Source: an uncultured Neglectibacter sp.
GTDB taxonomy: Bacteria > Bacillota > Clostridia > Oscillospirales > Acutalibacteraceae
DNA length: 34,199 bases
Assembly (NCBI GenBank): GCA_904374805.1
Contig: CAJFEW010000031.1
Coordinates: 1-34,199 of the forward strand
Direction: 5' to 3'
Shown here: piece after piece, positions 25,500 to 31,566 of the stretch
How positions within the stretch are numbered: position 1 is the first letter of the stretch
Layout of the letters: every line of letters starts with the position of its first letter
Translations under genes and position numbers: made by a program
Notes under the pieces: model-generated
Databases searched by the model: none
Seen by the model: only the letters and a program-made list of their open reading frames with translations
Told to the model about the DNA's origin: nothing

Positions 25500-26765
25500 A
25501 TGGCCAAACACAGGGAGAAACACACCGCCTCCAAAAAGGTGGTGCATCTGCAGGAGTTTCAGGAGGAGCCCCAGGCAAAGGTGGAGTATGAGGATCCGCC
25601 TGCAGAGGAGCCTTCAGAGGAAAAGCAAAAAGCCTGGCAGGCGCCCAAGGCGTTTTACCGGGTGGCTTTGGTGCTGCTGGTGATGGTGCTGGGCCTGGCG
25701 ATTTGGGTGAACCGAGAGAGCCTCACCCCAGAGAACCTGTGGAATTGGATCCAGCTGCAGGTGCGAGGCTCCGGTGAGGGGGACGGCTACCCAGTTTCCA
25801 TCACCGGGTCCTCTGTGGCGGAGGGCAATTTTTTGGCTCAGGATGGAAATGCTGTGGTGCTTTCCGACACGGCCCTGACTGTACTGGGTCCCTCCGGGCA
25901 GGAGCTGGCGTCCATCCGCCACAGCTTTAACCAACCGCTGCTCAAGCACGCAGAGGAGGCCTACCTGCTGTATAACCAGGGAGGCACTGGCTACATGGTG
26001 GTGCGGGGTACGGAAACCGTGCTGGAAGGCACGGCGGAGACGGATATCTTGGCGGGGGCCGTGGCTTCGGACGGCCGGTTTGCCTTGGCCACCCACGGGG
26101 AGGACGGCGCCTCCCAGCTGACGGTGTACCTAAGCAGCGGAAGAGAGCAGTTCACCTACCGGTTCTCCCGGGACTATGTGACCGCCTTGGCCTTCAACGG
26201 GGATGGCACCCGGGGCCTTGCCTGCACGGTGCGCAGCGAAAGCGGCGAGCTGGTTTCTAAGGTGACGGTGTTTGACTTCAACCAAGCGGATCCCTTGGCG
26301 GAATACGAGTCGCGGAACAACCTGCTTCTGGGAGCGGGCTGGGGAGAGAATGGGGTGCTCTACGCTGTGGGGGATACAGCCTTGCTGCGGGCCCAGGCTT
26401 CCAACCTGTCCTTCTCGGAATACGACTACCAGGGGCGCCGCCCCACCGCCTACCTGCTGGAGGGAAGCCGGTTTTACCTCTCTTTGTCCGCCTACGAGCA
26501 CGCGGGCCCCAGCACGCTGCTGGCGTTCCGTGGGCTGGAGGAGCCTTTGGAGATGCAGGCCCAGGATCGCATCCTCTCCCTCTCTGCCTCCGGCGGAAAC
26601 ATAGGGGCCCTGGTAGATGGGGAGCTGGTGGTGTTTGACGCCTCCACCGGGCAAGAGCTGGCCAGGGCCCAGGCGGGCAGCGACGCCAAAAGCGTGGCCC
26701 TCACCAGCGAAAGCGCCGCCTATGTGCTGGGTGTCAGCGAGGTCCGCGCCCTCTCCCTGCAATAA
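25500..26765 (+). CDS. Membrane-anchored DUF5711-like protein
   Basis: The 421-residue protein begins with a charged cytoplasmic segment (residues 1-50), then one transmembrane helix (about 52-68, VALVLLVMVLGLAIWV), and a large extracytoplasmic domain. The latter contains repeated short strands such as GNAVVLSDTALTVLGPSGQEL and GALVDGELVVFDASTGQELA, which look like beta-propeller blades. This architecture matches the uncharacterised DUF5711 family of Clostridia. A role in sensing or in envelope protein assembly is possible but unsupported. The ATG follows AAGGAAGG, 27 bases after truA, and a strong terminator follows, making it the last gene of the run. Confidence 0.7.
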   Translation: MAKHREKHTASKKVVHLQEFQEEPQAKVEYEDPPAEEPSEEKQKAWQAPKAFYRVALVLLVMVLGLAIWVNRESLTPENLWNWIQLQVRGSGEGDGYPVSITGSSVAEGNFLAQDGNAVVLSDTALTVLGPSGQELASIRHSFNQPLLKHAEEAYLLYNQGGTGYMVVRGTETVLEGTAETDILAGAVASDGRFALATHGEDGASQLTVYLSSGREQFTYRFSRDYVTALAFNGDGTRGLACTVRSESGELVSKVTVFDFNQADPLAEYESRNNLLLGAGWGENGVLYAVGDTALLRAQASNLSFSEYDYQGRRPTAYLLEGSRFYLSLSAYEHAGPSTLLAFRGLEEPLEMQAQDRILSLSASGGNIGALVDGELVVFDASTGQELARAQAGSDAKSVALTSESAAYVLGVSEVRALSLQ

Positions 26766-26773
26766 CCAACTAC

Positions 26774-26822
26774 AAAAAGGGGAGCTTCCCGGCTGTGCCG
26801 TCGGGAAGCTCCCTTTCTGTTT
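26774..26822. terminator. Bidirectional rho-independent terminator
   Basis: A perfect 12-bp stem (26780-26791 with 26802-26813) has a 10-base loop. TTTCTGTTT follows on the plus strand, and a T run (complement of AAAAA at 26774-26778) follows on the minus strand. It lies between two converging genes and can stop transcription from both sides. Confidence 0.92.
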
Positions 26823-26831
26823 GCGGTGTGT

Positions 26832-27647
26832 TTATGTGTCTGCATCTGGATACATCAAATCGAAAAGCCAGTTGTCATCCAACCCTACCGTGTAGGGCCT
26901 TCCCCTGGTGCTAAAAGTGGTTCCGTCCGGGAGAGCCACAAAGATGGAGTGCACCTTCATCCAACCGGATTGCACCCCATCCTGAAACGTCAGGTTGACG
27001 GCAAACTGGGACACGGCTTTACTGGCGTCCGTTTTCTCCGTGTAGCGGGCGGCTGCCAGGTGGCTCACCAGGTTTTCCAAGTCGTCCCCACGGAGCTTTC
27101 GCTCCACCTCCGGATAGTTCTCATCCCGGATGGCAGCCCCGGTGACCGTCTCCGGGTCCCAAGTGAAGATGGGCTTCCCATTTGTGGGTATGGGCGGATA
27201 GTAGGCGGCCAGCTCTTCCGGTGGAGCGGTCACTGTTTTACCGTAGTTTTTTTCCTTCCAGCGAGGGGAGAAGTAGCCGCCTGTGGTGGATTGATAATAG
27301 CCGTCTTCCCACAGAAGAAGGGTGTCGGTGCCGACTATGTGCAGCAAATAGGTCTCTTGGCCGGAGGTGATCTGCAGAAATTCGCTGCTATATGTAGGAT
27401 TATCCCAAGCTTGGGTTTTCTCGTAACGAAAAGCGTTCAGCTTTTGGAGGACCTCCTGTTGGAGCTCCTCCTCCAGTTCCCTGGGCATGTTGCTCAGCCG
27501 GTTCTCCATGTAGCTGACCGTGGCGTCTTCCGGAAAGTCGAAGAGCTGGGTCCCGCTCTGGGCATGCTGGCTGCAGGCCGAAAGATTGGACAGAAGGATA
27601 AAGCAACTCAGAGTGCAAAATACAATATTTTGCATAAGCTTACGCAT
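26832..27647 (-). CDS. Secreted lipoprotein of unknown function
   Basis: The 271-residue protein has a lipoprotein signal peptide: basic MRKLMQ, a hydrophobic core, and a lipobox LSAC with the lipidated cysteine at C25. I do not recognise the mature domain. It contains many aromatic residues, a proline-rich stretch (YYPPIPTNGKPIFTW) and a C-terminal part that looks like alternating strands. The start ATG at 27647 is preceded by AAAGGAG, which overlaps the stop codon of the upstream protease-like gene; only 12 bases separate them, so translation is probably coupled. Its GC content is near the genome norm, unlike that upstream gene. A function as inhibitor or membrane partner of the protease is suggested by position only. 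Confidence 0.8.
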   Translation of the reverse strand: MRKLMQNIVFCTLSCFILLSNLSACSQHAQSGTQLFDFPEDATVSYMENRLSNMPRELEEELQQEVLQKLNAFRYEKTQAWDNPTYSSEFLQITSGQETYLLHIVGTDTLLLWEDGYYQSTTGGYFSPRWKEKNYGKTVTAPPEELAAYYPPIPTNGKPIFTWDPETVTGAAIRDENYPEVERKLRGDDLENLVSHLAAARYTEKTDASKAVSQFAVNLTFQDGVQSGWMKVHSIFVALPDGTTFSTRGRPYTVGLDDNWLFDLMYPDADT

Positions 27648-27659
27648 GATCTTACTCCT

Positions 27660-28835
27660 TTAATATCCTATGCAATGCATAGTAGCCGCTCCTGATTGAA
27701 TCGTTGCGATATCAATATAGCGACCACTGTGAACCAATCCATCTGCTACTTTCAGAAAACTTTTATAGTATCCGGTAGATTCACTTTTAAGTCGGGTATA
27801 CGCATAACCTGCAACAGCATGGTTGGCATAGTCTGAATGAGAGCCAACTATGTTTAATAAAAATGGGCGTTGCATGTTGATTTCTGACTTGATTTTATCA
27901 TAAGTAGCAGGGTTTTTTGAATAGTACCATGATCCTGGTATATAATGTTCAAATGACATTTCAACGTATTCATCAATGGTATCTGTATAACAAGATTCTG
28001 TTGATGCATTATAAAAATAATTTTCATGTCCAATATCTAAAAGAACATATTTAAATAAATCATCTTTATATAGTTCTGTTATATTGCTAAAGCCATCTTT
28101 AGCCCCGCGCATTTTCAACAAATTAACTATAGCAACCGGAACACATGTATCCATGTAATAAGGCTTTCCATTACCACTAGGTTTTATTTTAAAATCAGTA
28201 AATGCGTAAAATTCACAATAATCTTCAAAGTTATTCCGCCATTCATATGCTTTAAATGGCCCGGCATAGTTTTCGTTCGCCCAAGTAATAGGGTTAGAAA
28301 TACTACGTGTCGTGGATGGCATAAATTCCCGGCTTCTTGCCTCTTTTACAGAACTATTTAGGGAGGCCTTAGGAGTAGTGATGTTTTCTAAGGTGGTGAC
28401 CATGTTTGTACCAGTATCCTTAAAATACTTAAGGTTACCTGTATATACAATTTTATCTGTGGGAGCCAGAGAGAACTCTTCATACAGAGGTTTAGCTGTA
28501 TCGGAAAACTCCAATATTTCGTTTTCCATGTCGGGGTAAACTGCCACCACAACATACCCTTTTTCTGTATTTTCATCCGCTAAATCGAAAGAATAAGCTG
28601 TGATGCTACCGTTCTCGTCGTAGAGAGGTGTAGATGAGACAACTTCAGTGGTGGTTGTCCATGTGGTTTCCAAGCCAGAGTTGACCATATCATTTATAAA
28701 TAAACCAGCTATCTCTTGCACTACATCTTCTGACAAAACAGCGGAATTATCTTCTGCCATAGCGGCTGGGGTTATGCCAGTTAACAGTAGCAAAGTGGCC
28801 AAAAGCGCACAGAGCCTCTTTTTCATTTTCTTCAT
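27660..28835 (-). CDS. Secreted papain-fold cysteine-protease-like protein (C10/C39-like)
   Basis: The 391-residue protein has a clear signal peptide (MKKMKKRLC, hydrophobic core, cleavage after AMA near residue 27). Residues 33-120 look like the propeptide seen in streptopain (C10) and related secreted proteases: PLYDENGSITAYSFDL followed by GYVVVAVYPDMENEILEFS. The presumed catalytic domain has a cysteine at C231 in DTCVPVAIVNLL, where papain-fold C10/C39 enzymes carry the nucleophile, and a histidine at H339 in YANHAVAGYAY, matching their HAV.GY motif. D366 may complete the site. The gene is visibly AT-rich compared with its neighbours, suggesting horizontal acquisition. It has its own strong promoter and is coupled to the downstream lipoprotein gene. 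The protease call is motif-based and no family match was run. Confidence 0.65.
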   Translation of the reverse strand: MKKMKKRLCALLATLLLLTGITPAAMAEDNSAVLSEDVVQEIAGLFINDMVNSGLETTWTTTTEVVSSTPLYDENGSITAYSFDLADENTEKGYVVVAVYPDMENEILEFSDTAKPLYEEFSLAPTDKIVYTGNLKYFKDTGTNMVTTLENITTPKASLNSSVKEARSREFMPSTTRSISNPITWANENYAGPFKAYEWRNNFEDYCEFYAFTDFKIKPSGNGKPYYMDTCVPVAIVNLLKMRGAKDGFSNITELYKDDLFKYVLLDIGHENYFYNASTESCYTDTIDEYVEMSFEHYIPGSWYYSKNPATYDKIKSEINMQRPFLLNIVGSHSDYANHAVAGYAYTRLKSESTGYYKSFLKVADGLVHSGRYIDIATIQSGAATMHCIGY

Positions 28836-28949
28836 ACGGCAAAGCCTCCTTCAAAAATGTTAGGGGTGATAAATTGCCAATCTTGCACTTAAAAAGGAAA
28901 AAAGGTTGCGTATGCACGGGACTCACCTCACTTGTATATCTGTAGTCTA

Positions 28950-28978
28950 ATAATACTATTTAATTTCAAGATTGTCAA
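28950..28978 (-). promoter_or_regulatory. Promoter of the protease-like/lipoprotein operon
   Basis: On the minus strand, TTGACA (28973-28978) and TATTAT (28950-28955) are separated by 17 bases. Transcription should start near 28943, giving a leader of about 108 nt that contains a pyrimidine-rich run (TTTTTTCCTTTTT) before the AAGGAGG of the gene. Confidence 0.85.
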
Positions 28979-28998
28979 TAGATTTTATCTAATTCATT

Positions 28999-29029
28999 AA
29001 AAAAGAAAGCAGACCCTAAAAGGGCCTGC
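28999..29029 (-). terminator. Rho-independent terminator of the flavodoxin/ferredoxin gene
   Basis: On the minus strand GCAGGCCCT pairs with AGGGTCTGC (29021-29029 with 29009-29017, one G-U pair) around a 3-base loop, followed by TTTCTTTTTT. It begins 26 bases after the stop codon of the gene at 29056. Confidence 0.9.
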
Positions 29030-29055
29030 CCTGTGGTTTGCCGGATTTCCCTAGG

Positions 29056-29811
29056 TCATCCCCGGGGGAGAAAATAGGCGTTCTCCTTGGGCTCTTTCAG
29101 CTTTTCCGAGAAGGCCGCGGCGAAGCTTTCATAGGCGGGGGTGAACACGCCTTTGGCGTGCTGGGGGCACCCTTTGACGCACCGGAAGCAGGAGATGCAC
29201 TTCTCCGGGTCTATGGCCGCGCAGTCCGGGGCAATGGCCTGCATGGGACATTGCCCCACGCACAGGCCGCAGTGGATGCAGTCCTCTGTGGTGGTGGGCA
29301 CAAAGCTACCCCCTTTGCCCCCCTCTTTATAGGGGCGGTTTCCGGGCGGGGCGAAGTCGGTCCAGCCTGCTTGCAAGTCCTCCCAGGCCTCCAAGGCAAA
29401 GGCCCGGTCCTGGTCCAAATCGTGGGCGTTGGGCCGCCCTTTTTGAACGGAGCCATAGGTGTGTTCCCCCACCAAAGCGGCACCGGCAAAAGGTGCAAAC
29501 CCATGTTCCCGGCAGAAGTCTGTCAACTCCAGCAGGGCGTCGTCAAAGTCCCGGTTGCCATAGGTGACCGTGACCAGACAGGGGGTGTTGTTTCCCTGCA
29601 GAGGCGCCAGGCGTTCCAAGGCGCCTTGAAATACCCGGCCGCCGTAGACCGGGGCGCCGAAGACCACCAGGTCTTCCGGGGAAAATGTGCGGGATTCCGC
29701 AGGGGCGCAGGTCACGTCCAGCAGGACGGCGTCCCCCAGGGCAGTGGCGATGGACCAGACGCCTTGGCGGGAGGTGCCTGTGGGTGAAAAAACGGCCGCA
29801 TAGATGGCCAT
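29056..29811 (-). CDS. Flavodoxin-like/2[4Fe-4S] ferredoxin fusion protein (EFR1-type)
   Basis: The 251-residue protein joins a flavodoxin-like domain (residues 1-155; the FMN phosphate loop is FSPTGTSRQ at 8-16, and FGAPVYGGRV follows) to a bacterial ferredoxin domain with two cluster motifs: C178, C181, C184, C188 and C205, C208, C211, C215. Such proteins carry electrons in anaerobes, though the partner is unknown. The frame extends 28 codons upstream to 29895, but those codons overlap the promoter, and the ATG at 29811 gives the normal flavodoxin N terminus. It stands alone, with its own promoter and terminator. Confidence 0.88.
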   Translation of the reverse strand: MAIYAAVFSPTGTSRQGVWSIATALGDAVLLDVTCAPAESRTFSPEDLVVFGAPVYGGRVFQGALERLAPLQGNNTPCLVTVTYGNRDFDDALLELTDFCREHGFAPFAGAALVGEHTYGSVQKGRPNAHDLDQDRAFALEAWEDLQAGWTDFAPPGNRPYKEGGKGGSFVPTTTEDCIHCGLCVGQCPMQAIAPDCAAIDPEKCISCFRCVKGCPQHAKGVFTPAYESFAAAFSEKLKEPKENAYFLPRG

Positions 29812-29866
29812 ACAGCACACAACCTTTCTGAAAATTTGGGTGACGGAATAGAGTTTGGATATACTG

Positions 29867-29895
29867 ATTATAGGGTTTCTAGGGCAAATTTGCAA
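29867..29895 (-). promoter_or_regulatory. Promoter of the flavodoxin/ferredoxin gene
   Basis: On the minus strand, TTGCAA (29890-29895) and a perfect TATAAT (29867-29872) are 17 bases apart. The start of transcription would be near 29860, about 50 bases before the start codon, which supports the shorter coding region. Confidence 0.85.
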
Positions 29896-29927
29896 GGTTT
29901 TTAAGAGTTCCTTAAGGGGGATGGGGC

Positions 29928-29956
29928 TTGTGGAAAAGCCAGGATTGTGCTATATT
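29928..29956 (+). promoter_or_regulatory. cvpA promoter with extended -10
   Basis: TTGTGG (29928-29933) and TATATT (29951-29956) are 17 bases apart, and the -10 is preceded by TGTGC, giving an extended -10. It diverges from the flavodoxin/ferredoxin promoter about 30 bases away. Confidence 0.7.
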
Positions 29957-29998
29957 TATCTGGTAACGCGAATTGCGGGAAAGGGGGCAGGCTGAGAC

Positions 29999-30697
29999 GT
30001 GGCGTATATAGGGGATCTTGTGTTCGTATGTGTCTGCCTTTTGTTTGTCATCATTGGGGCGCGTCGTGGGTTTATCAAGTCGGCTGTGCACTTTTTGGGC
30101 GCCATTCTCTCGGCGTGCCTGGCCTCTCTTTTAGGCGGCGCTGCAGCCCAGTGGGTGTTTGACAACTTCTTCCGGCAGGCTCTGGCGGAGCGGATTGGAG
30201 AATCTTTAGCTTCCATGGGAAACGGGGACGCGCTGGCTGCCGTGCAGGAAGTGCTTTCCTCTTTGCCGGATTTTTTGCTGCGCGCCTTGGAGAGCGCAGG
30301 TATTACCGCCAACTCCCTGGCGGACAGTTTAACCGCGGGAAGCGGGCAGGCGGCGGAGATGATCGCCCAGGGGCTTTCCCCGGTGTTTGTGGGATTTCTG
30401 AAAATCCTGGCGGTTATCGTGCTGTTTTTCCTGTTTATGATTGCTGTGCGCGCCTTGGGAAGCCTGCTCTCCACGGTGTTTTACCTGCCAGTGCTGAGCC
30501 AGGTGAACGCCCTTTTGGGAGGCGTTTTCGGCCTGCTGCTGGCCGTGGTTACGGTGTGGATTATTCTAGGAGTTTTGTGGGTGTTTACCCCCCTGCTGCC
30601 GGCAGAGACCCAAACTCAGCTCACAGAGGCGTTGGAAGCTTCCTACCTGTTGGGGCCTCTGTCCGCGTGGAATCCGTTGGAGACCATGTTTCAGTGA
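29999..30697 (+). CDS. CvpA family membrane protein
   Basis: The 232-residue protein has four likely membrane helices: about residues 6-22, 28-48, 127-148 and 172-195. The N-terminal pattern (a helix followed by GARRGFIKSAVHFLGAILSA) is the hallmark of the CvpA/colicin V production family. Members act in envelope integrity and sometimes purine or colicin-related phenotypes; the biochemical role is not settled. The region between helices 2 and 3 is soluble and Ala/Ser-rich. The GTG start follows AAAGGGGG at 29980-29987. It is followed by the phosphatidyltransferase gene. Confidence 0.85.
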   Translation: MAYIGDLVFVCVCLLFVIIGARRGFIKSAVHFLGAILSACLASLLGGAAAQWVFDNFFRQALAERIGESLASMGNGDALAAVQEVLSSLPDFLLRALESAGITANSLADSLTAGSGQAAEMIAQGLSPVFVGFLKILAVIVLFFLFMIAVRALGSLLSTVFYLPVLSQVNALLGGVFGLLLAVVTVWIILGVLWVFTPLLPAETQTQLTEALEASYLLGPLSAWNPLETMFQ

Positions 30698-30704
30698 GGG
30701 CTTG

Positions 30705-30736
30705 TTGACAAAAATTTGAAACCCCGGGACTAGTAT
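30705..30736 (+). promoter_or_regulatory. Possible promoter upstream of the CDP-alcohol phosphatidyltransferase
   Basis: A perfect -35 TTGACA (30705-30710) is followed by a weak -10 candidate TAGTAT at 30731-30736. The 20-base spacing is longer than normal, so the call is tentative. Confidence 0.3.
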
Positions 30737-30791
30737 GAAACGAGCTCCTTGTGGGGAGATTTGTGAGAAGATAAGGAGAGGGAAACCATTC

Positions 30792-31433
30792 ATGGCAAGA
30801 GAGAGAAAACCCATCAACCAAAACTTGACCATACCCAATGCGCTTTCGGTGCTGCGCATTTTGATCATCCCCTTTTTCGCCTGGTACTTTTTGCACGACC
30901 AGCTGGGAATCGCCGTGGCGCTGCTGGTGCTGTCCGGCCTTTCCGACTGTGTGGACGGCCTGATCGCCCGCAAGCTGAACCAGGTGACAGAGCTGGGGAA
31001 AATGCTGGATCCCTTTGCGGATAAATTGACCCAAGGGGTGGTGGCCCTTTGTCTGGCGGTAAAATTCCCGGTGATTGGTCCCCTGCTTTTGCTGTTTATT
31101 GTGAAAGAGGTGGTCATGCTCTGCTGTGCCTTTGGGCTTTTGAAAAAGAAAAAGCGCCCCTGTGCGGCGCAATGGTATGGCAAGGTGGCCACGGTGATGT
31201 TCTATGTTTCCGTGGCGGCCATTGTGGTGATGGATGGATTTTTCCACGTGCCGCGTACGGCGTTTGTGGTGATTTCCAGTGTGCTGCTGGTTTTGACGGC
31301 AGCCATGATGGTGTACTCCGCTGTGAAGTATTTTCAAATTTTCCGGGAGATCCTTCGCTCCGACGATGAGCAATACGAGCTCTCCCTGCACGATGAAATT
31401 CGAGCCAAAACCGTGCGGAAAAAGCGGAAATAA
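30792..31433 (+). CDS. CDP-alcohol phosphatidyltransferase (PgsA-like)
   Basis: This 213-residue membrane enzyme belongs to the family that transfers a phosphatidyl group from CDP-diacylglycerol to an alcohol such as glycerol 3-phosphate. The signature D-G-x2-A-R-x8-G-x3-D-x3-D is complete at about residues 55-77 (CVDGLIARK, then LGKMLDPFADK). Five or six hydrophobic helices are visible and the tail is basic. The N terminus (NLTIPNALSVLRILIIPFFAW) is typical of PgsA and of cardiolipin synthases of this family, so the exact product is uncertain. The ATG at 30792 follows AAGGAGAGG; an in-frame ATG at 30735 has no ribosome binding site. A T-rich tract after the stop (31478-31484), preceded by pairing segments, may terminate transcription. 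Confidence 0.88.
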   Translation: MARERKPINQNLTIPNALSVLRILIIPFFAWYFLHDQLGIAVALLVLSGLSDCVDGLIARKLNQVTELGKMLDPFADKLTQGVVALCLAVKFPVIGPLLLLFIVKEVVMLCCAFGLLKKKKRPCAAQWYGKVATVMFYVSVAAIVVMDGFFHVPRTAFVVISSVLLVLTAAMMVYSAVKYFQIFREILRSDDEQYELSLHDEIRAKTVRKKRK

Positions 31434-31435
31434 TC

Positions 31436-31484
31436 TCGGAGATGGCGGACAGGTTCCCAGGTCTCCGGGAATTTCTGTTTTTTT
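31436..31484 (+). terminator. Possible terminator after the phosphatidyltransferase gene
   Basis: CGGAGA (around 31437-31442) can pair with TCTCCG (31462-31467), or TTCCC with GGGAA just inside, and TTTCTGTTTTTTT follows to 31484. The stems are short, so efficiency is uncertain. Confidence 0.5.
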
Positions 31485-31566
31485 ACGGCTGATTCACACT
31501 TTCGCCATCTTTGTCTGGTTTAATAAAACAGCTGTGGTTTAACAAGAGGAAAGGAACGAAAGCGTC

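Noticed and set aside
26826-27695. Open frame on the plus strand opposite the lipoprotein
   Set aside because: The minus-strand gene has a signal peptide, lipobox, ribosome binding site and terminator; the plus-strand frame has none.
31485-31566. CtsR or CIRCE operator upstream of the ClpE-like gene
   Set aside because: No GGTCAAA-type direct repeat and no TTAGCACTC inverted repeat is present. TGGTTTAAT could be an extended -10 but has no -35.
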